25,153 nt of DNA from UMGS1840 sp964537245 (GTDB taxonomy: Bacteria > Bacillota > Clostridia > UMGS1840), in NCBI GenBank assembly GCA_964537245.1, contig CAZHZL010000040.1, positions 1 to 25,153 of the forward strand. Reading direction: 5' to 3'. A program made the position numbers and the translations under genes. Positions 1 to 6,991 of this stretch are shown in pieces (position 1 is the stretch's first letter; every line of letters begins with the position of its first letter). The notes beneath the pieces are model-generated. The model did no database searches, was not told the DNA's origin, and saw only the letters and a program-made list of their open reading frames with translations.

Positions 1-25
1 CTTTTTTTCCTATCCCCTAAAAAAA
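1..25. repeat. Post-terminator motif, copy 1
   Basis: A short segment of C, seven T, CCTATCCCCT and seven A. A near copy (one gap, one mismatch) lies at 18438-18461. On the minus strand both copies start with the T-tract of a terminator that ends a minus-strand gene and continue as AGGGRATAGR plus an A-rich run. The function is unknown; see findings. Confidence 0.5.
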
Positions 26-60
26 GGGGCTGTTTAAAAATAATTTTTAAACAGCCCCTT
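24..60 (-). terminator. Intrinsic terminator of the queT-SGNH operon
   Basis: A perfect 15-bp inverted repeat (26-40 with 44-58) has a 3-nt loop and GGGGC at the stem base. On the minus strand it is followed by seven T (complement of A19-25). It lies 9 bp past the stop codon of the hydrolase. The plus strand has only TTTAT after the stem, so the minus direction is favoured. Confidence 0.9.
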
Positions 61-68
61 TATATGTA

Positions 69-725
69 TTATAAATTTTCCAAAAATACTTTCAGCTTGT
101 CTGCAATAATTCTATGACCGTTTTCGTTCGGGTGAAGTCCGTCGGGAATGAATTTCTGCTGTATTACAGGCACAGACGGCTGCATACCTGAATTTTTAAA
201 TAAATCAAGTACAGGAAGTGAATAATATTCCGCAACCTCTCTTATTATATTTACATATTCCTTCAAGCTTGCAACGCCTTCAGGCTTATTGTCACCTGTG
301 TTTCTTTCTTCGTTTAGCCTGTGAAGCGGAGTCATAATCACAATCGGCTTTCCTTCGTATTTTTCAATAAGCTTTGAAAAAAGAAAATGACATGCACCAT
401 AAAAGGTGGTGGGAGTTCTGTCCGAAAAACCGCCTATTGGCGCATCTCCGTGACCGTAGTCGTTTGTTCCTCCGAAAACCACAATTATATCAGCGTCATC
501 GTCCATAGCTTTATATCTGTATGAAAAAGAACCTGTGTCGCCACCGTTCTTTTCGTCAGCCTCCTGCAAGGCAAATCTTGTTCCGCCTATTCCGTAGTTT
601 CTGGCTTCTGAAAGCTCAGCTTCTCTTTTTAATATGTTGAGATAGATGCTTTCTTCTTTTTGGACTCCGTGTCCCTGAGTAATGCTGTCACCTAAAAAAT
701 TAATTTTGAGACCTTTGAGATTCAT
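69..725 (-). CDS. SGNH/GDSL-type hydrolase
   Basis: The 218-aa protein has the blocks of the SGNH esterase/lipase superfamily in order: GDS with the nucleophile Ser14, Gly45-48 (GIGG) as the block II region, GGTND at 85-89 and DGLHPN at 195-200 carrying the catalytic Asp/His pair. No signal peptide or membrane segment is visible, so a cytoplasmic esterase or carbohydrate deacetylase is likely; the substrate cannot be read from sequence. The ATG follows a GGAGG that overlaps the end of queT, with about 5 bp between the genes, so the two are almost certainly co-transcribed and this gene also depends on the queT promoter and riboswitch. A link to queuosine is only inferred from that position. 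Confidence 0.85.
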   Translation of the reverse strand: MNLKGLKINFLGDSITQGHGVQKEESIYLNILKREAELSEARNYGIGGTRFALQEADEKNGGDTGSFSYRYKAMDDDADIIVVFGGTNDYGHGDAPIGGFSDRTPTTFYGACHFLFSKLIEKYEGKPIVIMTPLHRLNEERNTGDNKPEGVASLKEYVNIIREVAEYYSLPVLDLFKNSGMQPSVPVIQQKFIPDGLHPNENGHRIIADKLKVFLENL

Positions 726-730
726 TTTTA

Positions 731-1216
731 CTAATCCTCCGTAATGAGATTATATTTTTTTATAAAATTATACAAAATTATTCCTAAAACTCCGCAGGAT
801 ATTATTTCTCCTATTCCCACAGTAAGCATAAAATAGGGGAGCGACCCTTCAAATTTATATACATACGATAATACAAGCGGGATAATAACTGTATTTGATA
901 AAATCGGAGGTAAAACTGCGAGATATTTATTTTTTCTTAAATAATATGTCCCGAATGCACCGATTAAGGTTGCAATACTTCCGAAAATTATATCGAGGAA
1001 TACTGCTCCCGTAAGTGTGTTTGAAATGATGCACCCTACAAAAAGTCCGTAAATTGCATATGGACTGAAGCAGGGGAGAATTGTCAACGCTTCGGAAAGA
1101 CGGATTTGAATAACTCCGTTTGCCAGTCCGAAGGCATTTGCAATAAGTGTTAAAATAACATAAAGGGCGCCGACGACGGCACCAAGGGTAATTTGGTAAA
1201 CCTTTGATTTTTTCAT
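731..1216 (-). CDS. queT: QueT-family queuosine-precursor transporter (ECF S component)
   Basis: The 161-aa, very hydrophobic protein has about five or six membrane segments and resembles the QueT family (formerly DUF988): an N-terminal helix starting KKSKVYQITLGAVVGALYV, then IQIRLSEALTILP and a Gly-rich core. QueT is the substrate-binding S component of an ECF transporter that imports preQ1 or another queuosine precursor with shared EcfA/A'/T subunits, which are not in this window. The assignment is strengthened by a preQ1-I type riboswitch directly upstream that overlaps the ribosome site. AAGGAG lies about 9 nt before the ATG. First gene of a two-gene operon with the SGNH hydrolase. Confidence 0.9.
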   Translation of the reverse strand: MKKSKVYQITLGAVVGALYVILTLIANAFGLANGVIQIRLSEALTILPCFSPYAIYGLFVGCIISNTLTGAVFLDIIFGSIATLIGAFGTYYLRKNKYLAVLPPILSNTVIIPLVLSYVYKFEGSLPYFMLTVGIGEIISCGVLGIILYNFIKKYNLITED

Positions 1217-1225
1217 TTTTAATTT

Positions 1226-1267
1226 CTCCTTAGTTTTTATTATAGTGAGGATGGTTTCGAACTCACT
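1226..1267 (-). promoter_or_regulatory. preQ1 class I riboswitch, translational type
   Basis: On the minus strand, AGTGAG (from 1267) pairs with CTCACT (ending near 1244) around the loop TTCGAAACCATC. An A-rich tail ending AAAAACTAAGGAG follows. This is the plan of the small preQ1-I aptamer: stem P1, a C-containing loop, then an A-rich strand that folds back as an H-type pseudoknot. The 3' end of the aptamer is the ribosome site itself, so ligand binding would hide it. The aptamer starts about where transcription should start. Confidence 0.85.
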
Positions 1268-1274
1268 AAGTGGA

Positions 1275-1303
1275 ATTATATCATAAAGTGCAAATTATGT
1301 CAA
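1275..1303 (-). promoter_or_regulatory. Sigma-A type promoter of queT
   Basis: Minus-strand TTGACA (1303-1298) and TATAAT (1280-1275) are separated by exactly 17 bp. Both hexamers match the consensus perfectly. Initiation would fall around 1268, at the 5' edge of the riboswitch. Confidence 0.9.
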
Positions 1304-1321
1304 GAAAAATGGTAATACTTC

Positions 1322-1350
1322 TTGATTTTTTTAATCCATAGTGCTATAAT
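1322..1350 (+). promoter_or_regulatory. Promoter of the small-peptide/ppk operon
   Basis: TTGATT (1322-1327) and TATAAT (1345-1350) are 17 bp apart. It diverges from the queT promoter, with under 20 bp between the two -35 boxes, and lies about 40 bp before the 34-aa gene. Confidence 0.75.
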
Positions 1351-1388
1351 AATATATTATACAATATGCGGAAGGTGTAAACGGAAAA

Positions 1389-1493
1389 ATGAAAAAGAAA
1401 GAAAAGAGAAACAGAATAATTGCAGGTGTTGTAGTTGCTGCAATCACCATAACTTTTGTAAGCTCAGTAATTTCCATGCTTATAAATCTTTAA
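1389..1493 (+). CDS. 34-aa single-pass membrane peptide (DUF4044-like)
   Basis: A 34-codon gene. A GGAAGG lies about 13 nt before the ATG. The product has a very basic N-terminus (MKKKEKRNR) followed by one hydrophobic stretch, about residues 10-32 (IIAGVVVAAITITFVSS...), ending INL. This basic-then-hydrophobic layout resembles the short DUF4044-type proteins of Firmicutes, whose role is unknown. The stop codon is 1 bp before the CGGAGG that serves ppk, so the two are translated from one message. It could be a membrane microprotein acting with ppk or a conserved leader peptide; the sequence does not decide. Confidence 0.7.
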   Translation: MKKKEKRNRIIAGVVVAAITITFVSSVISMLINL

Positions 1494-1508
1494 TCGGAGG
1501 ATATTTTT

Positions 1509-3626
1509 TTGAAAGCCTTGAATTTATATGATAACAGAGAATTAAGCTGGCTTAAGTTTAATCTCAGAGTTTTGGAGGAAGCGGTGAACGATAATACACC
1601 CGCTTTTGAAAAGCTTCGTTTTTTAGCTATTTCAACCTCTAATCTTGACGAGTTTTATATGGTAAGAGTCGGAAGTATTATGGACCGTATTCTTATCGGA
1701 AGTAAAGCTCTTGATGACAAAACAGGTTTTACCTGCGAAAAACAGCTTGAGCAGATTTATAAAAAAACTCAGGATTTTTATCTTGAAAAACAAAAAATAT
1801 ATGACTTTGTTATTGATGAACTAAAAAAAGTGAATATAAAGCTTCATAAGGTCAGCAGCTTGTTCGGCGGTAAAGCAGAAACTTTGAAAAAAATGTATGA
1901 AAGAAGAGTTAAGCCTCTTTTATCCGTTCAGGTTGTTGATTTGAAAAATCCTTTTCCTCATCTTGAGAACAAGGCTGTTTGCTGTGCGTTTATGCTTTCT
2001 AAAAAAGATAAGAACTATCTCGGATTGGTGCTTAAAAGCAGCTCTCTTGAAGAGATTATTGTTGTAAATCAGAAGGATTCCTATGACTTTGTACTTACGG
2101 ACGATGTAATCTGCGAATATGCCTCAGAGCTTTTTTCAGGCTATAAAATCCAGGATAAATGCAAATTAAGAGTAACGAGAAATGCGGATATCGAGCTTTT
2201 GGAAAATGAATTTCGAGATGAATTTGATTACAGAAACAGCATGAAAAAAATAATCAAAAAGCGTCAGAGACTTTCTCCTGTTCGTTTTGAGGTTTCAAAG
2301 CGTATTTCAAAGGATTTTAAAAAGCTTATCTTAAACAAGGAATCTTCCGATATGCTTTTTGTAAACCGTATACCGCTTTCTTTTGATTTTGTTTCGGAGC
2401 TTGAAAAGCTGTTACCGAAAAATATTATTTCGGAATATACCTTTAAGCCGAGAGTTGCTTCTCTTCCTCTTTGGTTTAATAATACAAGCGTTATGAAAAA
2501 AGTGCGTGAGGGAGATATTTTTTTAAATTATCCCTATGACAATATGAAGGTATTTCTTAAGCTTCTTTCAGAAGCGGCAGAGGATAAAAATGTAACCTCG
2601 ATAAAAATTACTTTATACAGAGTAAATAAAAATTCAAAGGTTATTGAGGAGCTTATAAAAGCCGCCGAAAACGGAAAAGATGTGCTGGCTGTTGTTGAAT
2701 TAAGAGCAAGATTTGACGAAGAAAACAATATAAACTATTCGGAAATATTAGAGGAAGCGGGAGTTCGCGTCCTGTACGGTCCCGAAAATTACAAGGTACA
2801 TTCAAAGCTGTGTCTTATAACTGTACGAAAAAAAGACGGAGCAGAATACATTACTCAATGCGGAACAGGAAACTACAATGAAAAAACTGCCGCATTGTAT
2901 ACTGATATGAATATTATTACAAACGATTTTGCAATCGGAAACGACGCAAAGAACTTTTTTGATAATATTTCATCGGGTAATGTTAAAAATACTTATGAAA
3001 AGCTTGTTTCTTCTCCCGATAATATCGAAGAAAAGCTGATTTCTCTTGTTGATGACGAAATAATGTTCCATAAATTATACCAAAACGGCAGAATAATTAT
3101 AAAGATAAATTCGCTCACAGAGAAAACCGTTATTGATAAATTTATAGAGGCGGCAAGGGCAGGCGTGAAAATTGACCTTATAATAAGAGGTATTTGCTGT
3201 CTTGTTCCTTCATCGGACGATATTGCAAAAAATATTAATATAATAAGTGTTGTAGGAAGATATCTTGAGCACAGCCGCGTTTATTATTTTTATCATAACG
3301 GTACCGAAAAAATGTATATTTCTTCGGCTGACCTTATGACAAGAAATCTGAAAAAAAGGGTTGAAATTGCCTGTCCGATAGAAAACAGGGAAATAAAAAA
3401 ATCCGTTTATGATACATTGGAGCTTATTTTGTCAGATGATGTCAAAGGCAGACAAATGAACAGAAGCGGAGAGTATTCTTTAAAGGAAAATATTAAAGGA
3501 ATAAATTCGCAGGATATCATTTTTTCTTTGCATGAAGAAAAAAATACTAAGGAACATCGGACAAAAAGAAAATCGAAAACCAAAAAGCTTACTTATTTCA
3601 GATGGCTTTTTAAAGGAGGTATATAG
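1509..3626 (+). CDS. ppk: Polyphosphate kinase 1
   Basis: The 705-aa protein has the usual length and order of PPK1: an N-terminal helical domain (LYDNRELSWLKFNLRVLEEA, with the STSNLDEFYMVRVG signature), a middle domain and two C-terminal phospholipase-D-like domains. The histidine autophosphorylated in the first PLD domain is seen as YKVHSKL (His431), and the second PLD-domain histidine as YLEHSRV (His588). The enzyme reversibly polymerises the gamma-phosphate of ATP into polyphosphate, usually at the membrane. The start is TTG, 8 nt after a strong CGGAGG. The last ~40 residues are Lys/Arg-rich. It is 2 bp from nnr, so an operon is clear. Confidence 0.95.
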   Translation: MKALNLYDNRELSWLKFNLRVLEEAVNDNTPAFEKLRFLAISTSNLDEFYMVRVGSIMDRILIGSKALDDKTGFTCEKQLEQIYKKTQDFYLEKQKIYDFVIDELKKVNIKLHKVSSLFGGKAETLKKMYERRVKPLLSVQVVDLKNPFPHLENKAVCCAFMLSKKDKNYLGLVLKSSSLEEIIVVNQKDSYDFVLTDDVICEYASELFSGYKIQDKCKLRVTRNADIELLENEFRDEFDYRNSMKKIIKKRQRLSPVRFEVSKRISKDFKKLILNKESSDMLFVNRIPLSFDFVSELEKLLPKNIISEYTFKPRVASLPLWFNNTSVMKKVREGDIFLNYPYDNMKVFLKLLSEAAEDKNVTSIKITLYRVNKNSKVIEELIKAAENGKDVLAVVELRARFDEENNINYSEILEEAGVRVLYGPENYKVHSKLCLITVRKKDGAEYITQCGTGNYNEKTAALYTDMNIITNDFAIGNDAKNFFDNISSGNVKNTYEKLVSSPDNIEEKLISLVDDEIMFHKLYQNGRIIIKINSLTEKTVIDKFIEAARAGVKIDLIIRGICCLVPSSDDIAKNINIISVVGRYLEHSRVYYFYHNGTEKMYISSADLMTRNLKKRVEIACPIENREIKKSVYDTLELILSDDVKGRQMNRSGEYSLKENIKGINSQDIIFSLHEEKNTKEHRTKRKSKTKKLTYFRWLFKGGI

Positions 3627-3628
3627 TT

Positions 3629-5086
3629 ATGCAGCTTGCGAGCAGTATGCAGAGCAGTGCACTTGATAATATAGCGCTAAAGGAATGCGGCATTGATAAT
3701 AAGACGCTTATGGATAACGCAACCACGGGCTTTTGCAGAGAATTTATGAAAAAATTCGATACATCAAAAAAAGTCTGTATTTTTTGCGGAAGAGGTAAAA
3801 ACGGCGGCGACGGCTTTTATATAGCTAAAAAAATAAGAGAAGCAGGCTATGCTGTAACTGTTGTGCCTTGCTTTTTATCTGAAGATAAGCTCAATCCGCT
3901 TACAAAAGAAATTCTTGCAGAGGTTTTGTCCTGCGGTATCAGTATAGTTGATATTGACGAGGTTAAAGGCTGTGATATATGTATAGACGCAATTTTAGGA
4001 ACAGGCGTGACGGGTGAAATTGCAGGAACATATTTTAAGGCTATCGAAAAAATAAATTCGGAAAACTGGTATGTTATAAGCGTTGACTGCCCAAGCGGTC
4101 TTAACTGTGACAACGGAAAAATAAATACCGCTTGTGTTAAAGCCGATGAAACATATACAATGGCAATAAATAAGGTAGGAATGAATATATATCCCGGCTT
4201 GGAATATTGCGGAAAAATTACTGTTGTTGATATCGGAATACCGCTGAAATGTTACAGTATGCTCGGACTTAATATACATCTTATTGATAATGAAATGGCA
4301 AAGACGCTTTTTCCGAAAAGATATGAAAATTCGCATAAAGGGACATATGGAAGAGTTGCTGTTTTTGGCGGAAGCGAGGGTATGAGCGGAAGCGTTGTAA
4401 TGGCTTCGGAGGCTGTTCTTCGTTCAGGAGCCGCAATTTCTTATGCCTGTGTGAATGATGATATTTTTAATATTGTTTCACAGAAGGTTACAGAGATTAT
4501 AGTTAAGCATGACAGGGATTATAAAGAAATATATGACGGTGTGACAAGCCTTGTTGTTGGGCCCGGTTATATGTCAAATTCAAAAATTTCTCATATAATG
4601 AAATTGGCACAACGAGGCTCAAAGCCGATTGTTGTTGATGCCGAAGGCTTGAATTACATTAATAATAAAGATAGAAAGTGTCCGATTATTGCTACTCCGC
4701 ACCCGAAAGAATTTTCAAAAATGATTGGTCTTGGTGTTGAGGAAATTAATCAGAACAGAATATATCTTTCTCAGAAATACGCAAAGGAAAATAATGTTGT
4801 TTTAGTTCTTAAAGGTGCAAGAACAGTTATCGCTTCGCCGACAGGTGAGGTCAGAATAAATAAAAGCGGCACAAACGGTATGGCGACCGCAGGAAGCGGC
4901 GATGTCTTAAGCGGACTTATAGCAGGTTTTCTTGCACAGGGGTTATCACCGTTTGACAGTGCAAGCTTAGGAGCTTACATTCACGGCTTGGCGGGAGAGC
5001 TTGCCGCAAAATATCTGTCAGTCTATTCTCTTAAGGCAACAGATATATTAAATTTTATCGGAAAGGCTTTTTTGTATGATGAATAA
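3629..5086 (+). CDS. nnr: Bifunctional NAD(P)HX epimerase/dehydratase
   Basis: The 485-aa protein fuses the two enzymes that repair hydrated NAD(P)H. The N-terminal half (about 1-210) is a YjeF_N epimerase fold with GRGKNGGDGF near residues 53-62. The C-terminal half (about 225-485) is a ribokinase-like ADP-dependent dehydratase with VFGGSEGMSG, the ATPHPKEF block and the NGMATAGSGDVLSG loop containing the catalytic Asp. It converts S- and R-NAD(P)HX back to NAD(P)H. The start ATG follows GGAGG at the end of ppk. Its last 11 bases overlap the start of alr, indicating coupled translation. The nnr-alr pairing is a familiar Firmicute arrangement. Confidence 0.95.
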   Translation: MQLASSMQSSALDNIALKECGIDNKTLMDNATTGFCREFMKKFDTSKKVCIFCGRGKNGGDGFYIAKKIREAGYAVTVVPCFLSEDKLNPLTKEILAEVLSCGISIVDIDEVKGCDICIDAILGTGVTGEIAGTYFKAIEKINSENWYVISVDCPSGLNCDNGKINTACVKADETYTMAINKVGMNIYPGLEYCGKITVVDIGIPLKCYSMLGLNIHLIDNEMAKTLFPKRYENSHKGTYGRVAVFGGSEGMSGSVVMASEAVLRSGAAISYACVNDDIFNIVSQKVTEIIVKHDRDYKEIYDGVTSLVVGPGYMSNSKISHIMKLAQRGSKPIVVDAEGLNYINNKDRKCPIIATPHPKEFSKMIGLGVEEINQNRIYLSQKYAKENNVVLVLKGARTVIASPTGEVRINKSGTNGMATAGSGDVLSGLIAGFLAQGLSPFDSASLGAYIHGLAGELAAKYLSVYSLKATDILNFIGKAFLYDE

Positions 5087-6272
5087 TTATAAATTATCAA
5101 GAACATGGGCAGAAATCCATGTTGACAGGCTCAGAAAAAATATTTTCAATATCAAAAGCTTCATCGGAAACAAAACAAAGCTTATGGCTGTTATAAAGGC
5201 TGACGCATACGGTCACGGCTTTTACGAGGTTGCCCGTATTGCCTGCTCAAGCGGTGCAGATTATCTGGCTGTTGCGTGCATTGAAGAAGCAAAGCAGATA
5301 AGAAAAAAGGGGATTGATATTCCTATTCTTATTTTAGGTGCAACACCGTTGGAGTATGTTCCTGAATTATTTGAATATAATATTATTCCTACGGTTTTTG
5401 AAAACACACTTCCGAAAGCAATGAGTGAATATGCCTTTAAGACAGGTAAAAAAATCAAAATTCATATTAAAATGGATACAGGTATGGGCAGAATCGGTTT
5501 TTGTTGTTATGGTAAAGATAATAACGAGATTTCTGATGTTGTAAAAATCAGTAAGCTTCCGGGAATAGAAATCGAAGGTATTTTCACACATTTTGCCTGT
5601 GCAGATGAAGAAGACGGCGAAAAACTGACAAATGAGCAGTACAGCAATTTTATGTTCGCAATAGATGAGCTTTCAAAAAAAGGAATTGATATTCCGGTAA
5701 AACACTGTGCTAACTCTGCCGCAATCTGTATGTATAAGAATATGCATCTTGATATGGTCAGAGCAGGAATCATTTTATACGGAGAATATCCGAGCAGCTA
5801 TGTTAAAGAAAATACTTCGCTTGAAATTGAGCCTGTAATGGAGCTGAAATCAACAATATCACAGGTGAAAAAATTAAAAAAAGGAAAAGGAATAAGCTAC
5901 GGTCAGAATTACAAAACAAAAAATGATAACGAAGAGATTGCCGTTGTATGTGTAGGCTATGCCGATAAATATTCGAGAATACTTTCGGGAAAAACGAAGG
6001 TTATTGTAAACGGACATTATGCACAGCAGGTTGGAAATATCTGTATGGATCAGATGATGATTGATGTTACGGGAATTAAAGATATCAGCTATGGAAACGA
6101 GGTTACACTTATCGGAAAAGAAGGTGATTTATCTATAACCTTTTCAGATATAGCTTCTCTTATGAATACTATCAGCTATGAGGTTATGTGCGATATCGGT
6201 AACAGAGTTGTAAGGGTATATTTTGACGATAATAACGAGGTTGATGTCCTCAACTATCTGGAAAAAATATAA
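5076..6272 (+). CDS. alr: Alanine racemase
   Basis: The 398-aa PLP enzyme of fold type III has the cofactor lysine in AVIKADAYGHG (Lys41) and the second catalytic base in GISYGQNY (Tyr275), with the expected C-terminal beta-domain (VGNICMDQMMIDVT). It interconverts L- and D-alanine for peptidoglycan. Two ATG codons in tandem (5076, 5079) could start it, both inside the end of nnr; no strong ribosome site precedes them, which fits coupled translation. Downstream lies mazF, as in many Firmicutes where alr is followed by the MazEF-type locus. Confidence 0.95.
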   Translation: MMNNYKLSRTWAEIHVDRLRKNIFNIKSFIGNKTKLMAVIKADAYGHGFYEVARIACSSGADYLAVACIEEAKQIRKKGIDIPILILGATPLEYVPELFEYNIIPTVFENTLPKAMSEYAFKTGKKIKIHIKMDTGMGRIGFCCYGKDNNEISDVVKISKLPGIEIEGIFTHFACADEEDGEKLTNEQYSNFMFAIDELSKKGIDIPVKHCANSAAICMYKNMHLDMVRAGIILYGEYPSSYVKENTSLEIEPVMELKSTISQVKKLKKGKGISYGQNYKTKNDNEEIAVVCVGYADKYSRILSGKTKVIVNGHYAQQVGNICMDQMMIDVTGIKDISYGNEVTLIGKEGDLSITFSDIASLMNTISYEVMCDIGNRVVRVYFDDNNEVDVLNYLEKI

Positions 6273-6364
6273 ATTATTTTGTAATTAATGTATTTTAAGC
6301 ACACTAATGGGAAAAACTTAAATTAGAAATTTCATAATTTGAGTGCTAACAGGAGTGAATAAGT

Positions 6365-6706
6365 GTGCAAGTAAAGCGTGGAGATATTTATTATGCCGAT
6401 TTATCTCCGGTTGTAGGATCGGAGCAGGGAGGGGTAAGACCTGTACTTATCGTTCAGAATGATGTCGGAAACCGTTACAGCCCGACTGTAATTGCTGCGG
6501 CAGTTACAAGTCAGCTTAACAAATCAAAGCTTCCGACGCATATTGAAATTGACGCGGTTAAATACGGTTTACCCAAAGACTCCGTAATCCTTACCGAGCA
6601 GATACGCACAATAGATAAAAGGCGTTTAAAAGAAAAAATAGGTCATGTAGACGAAGAACTTATGAATAATGTGAACGATGCTTTATTTGTAAGCTTTGGC
6701 CTTTAA
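6365..6706 (+). CDS. mazF: MazF/EndoA-type mRNA interferase, no adjacent antitoxin
   Basis: The 113-aa protein matches Bacillus-type MazF (EndoA/NdoA) along its length: KRGDIYYADLSPVVGSEQGG, Arg25 in VRPVLIVQND, Thr48 in AAVTSQ, and ILTEQIRTIDKRRL. Arg25 and Thr48 are the residues used in the family for sequence-specific RNA cleavage. The start is GTG, about 9 nt after AGGAG. The usual order is alr, antitoxin, mazF; here the 92 bp between alr and mazF hold no antitoxin reading frame and no clear consensus promoter. The neutralising partner must be encoded elsewhere or be missing. An intrinsic terminator follows directly. Confidence 0.93.
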   Translation: MQVKRGDIYYADLSPVVGSEQGGVRPVLIVQNDVGNRYSPTVIAAAVTSQLNKSKLPTHIEIDAVKYGLPKDSVILTEQIRTIDKRRLKEKIGHVDEELMNNVNDALFVSFGL

Positions 6707-6707
6707 A

Positions 6708-6750
6708 TAAAAAATCTTGCTTCCTTAATTTTGGGAAGCAAGATTTTTTT
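6708..6750 (+). terminator. Intrinsic terminator of the ppk-mazF operon (direct repeat copy 1)
   Basis: The stem AATCTTGCTTCC pairs with GGAAGCAAGATT around a short loop and is followed by seven T; the A-run before it lets it also work on the minus strand. This 43-bp segment is repeated without a mismatch at 7346-7388. Confidence 0.92.
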
Positions 6751-6769
6751 GTTTTTTATGAGAAAACTA

Positions 6770-6796
6770 TTGAAATTTTTTTTAAAGTGTGATAAT
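6770..6796 (+). promoter_or_regulatory. Putative promoter of the structured leader
   Basis: TTGAAA (6770-6775) and an extended -10, TGTGATAAT (hexamer 6791-6796), lie 15 bp apart. The short spacing lowers confidence, but the extended -10 could compensate. Initiation would fall near 6803, the first base of the long stem of the leader. Confidence 0.55.
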
Positions 6797-6803
6797 ATTA
6801 ATA

Positions 6804-6949
6804 TGCGAATCAATATAGTTTATGGTCATTTGTAACCAAGATAGGTGTGTATTTTTACTTTTGTAAAAAATACATGCTCCAATTTAGCATACTTATCTTG
6901 GTATGGCTATTATATTGATTCGCAACCAATGGGAGCTGATGTATTTTTT
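6804..6949 (+). ncRNA. Structured 5' leader RNA, class not recognised
   Basis: Nested helices can be drawn by hand. P1 is a perfect 14-bp stem (6804-6817 with 6911-6924). P2 is 9 bp (6835-6843 with 6894-6902). P3 is 9-12 bp (6848-6856 with 6866-6874, extendable by wobble pairs). P4 is a small hairpin (6874-6878 with 6886-6890) that competes with the base of P3. The internal loop between P1 and P2 carries TATGGTCAT on one side and TATGGCTAT on the other. ACCAA at 6925-6929 repeats the P2 5' strand and could compete for TTGGT (6898-6902); GGAGC (6932-6936) can pair with GCTCC (6876-6880). It has none of the preQ1, TPP, T-box, purine or fluoride signatures. A strong terminator follows at once, the plan of a transcription-attenuation riboswitch. 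A 170-nt small RNA is the alternative. Confidence 0.6.
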
Positions 6950-6976
6950 TGCGTCGGCTTTGCCGACGCATTTTTT
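6950..6976 (+). terminator. Intrinsic terminator inside the leader, before the 118-aa gene
   Basis: GCGTCGGC (6951-6958) pairs with GCCGACGC (6962-6969) around TTT, extended by the flanking T-A pair and followed by TTTTTTATTT. It is GC-rich and stable for this genome. It ends about 5 nt before the GGAGG of the next gene, so that gene is expressed only if termination is avoided. Confidence 0.88.
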
Positions 6977-6991
6977 ATTTGGAGGAAATTT

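Noticed and set aside
1322..1531. 69-codon frame over the ppk leader
   Set aside because: It begins in the promoter and lies out of frame with both the 34-aa gene and ppk; no ribosome site.
6294..6350. CIRCE-like heat-shock element before mazF (GAGTGCTAA half-site at about 6341)
   Set aside because: The matching TTAGCACTC half is absent at the required 9-bp spacing; only an imperfect AAGCAC lies about 40 bp upstream.
6804..6924. MITE or transposon with terminal repeats instead of an RNA
   Set aside because: No target duplication flanks the 14-bp repeats, inner helices are nested, and a promoter and terminator are aligned with it. Not fully excluded.
6804..6976. T-box leader for the 118-aa gene
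   Set aside because: No T-box sequence (TGGNACCGCG type) or specifier stem layout, and the downstream protein is not an amino acid gene.
6845..6991. N-terminal extension of the 118-aa protein back to 6845
   Set aside because: It would translate the folded leader and the terminator; a clear GGAGG and ATG at 6992 explain the start.
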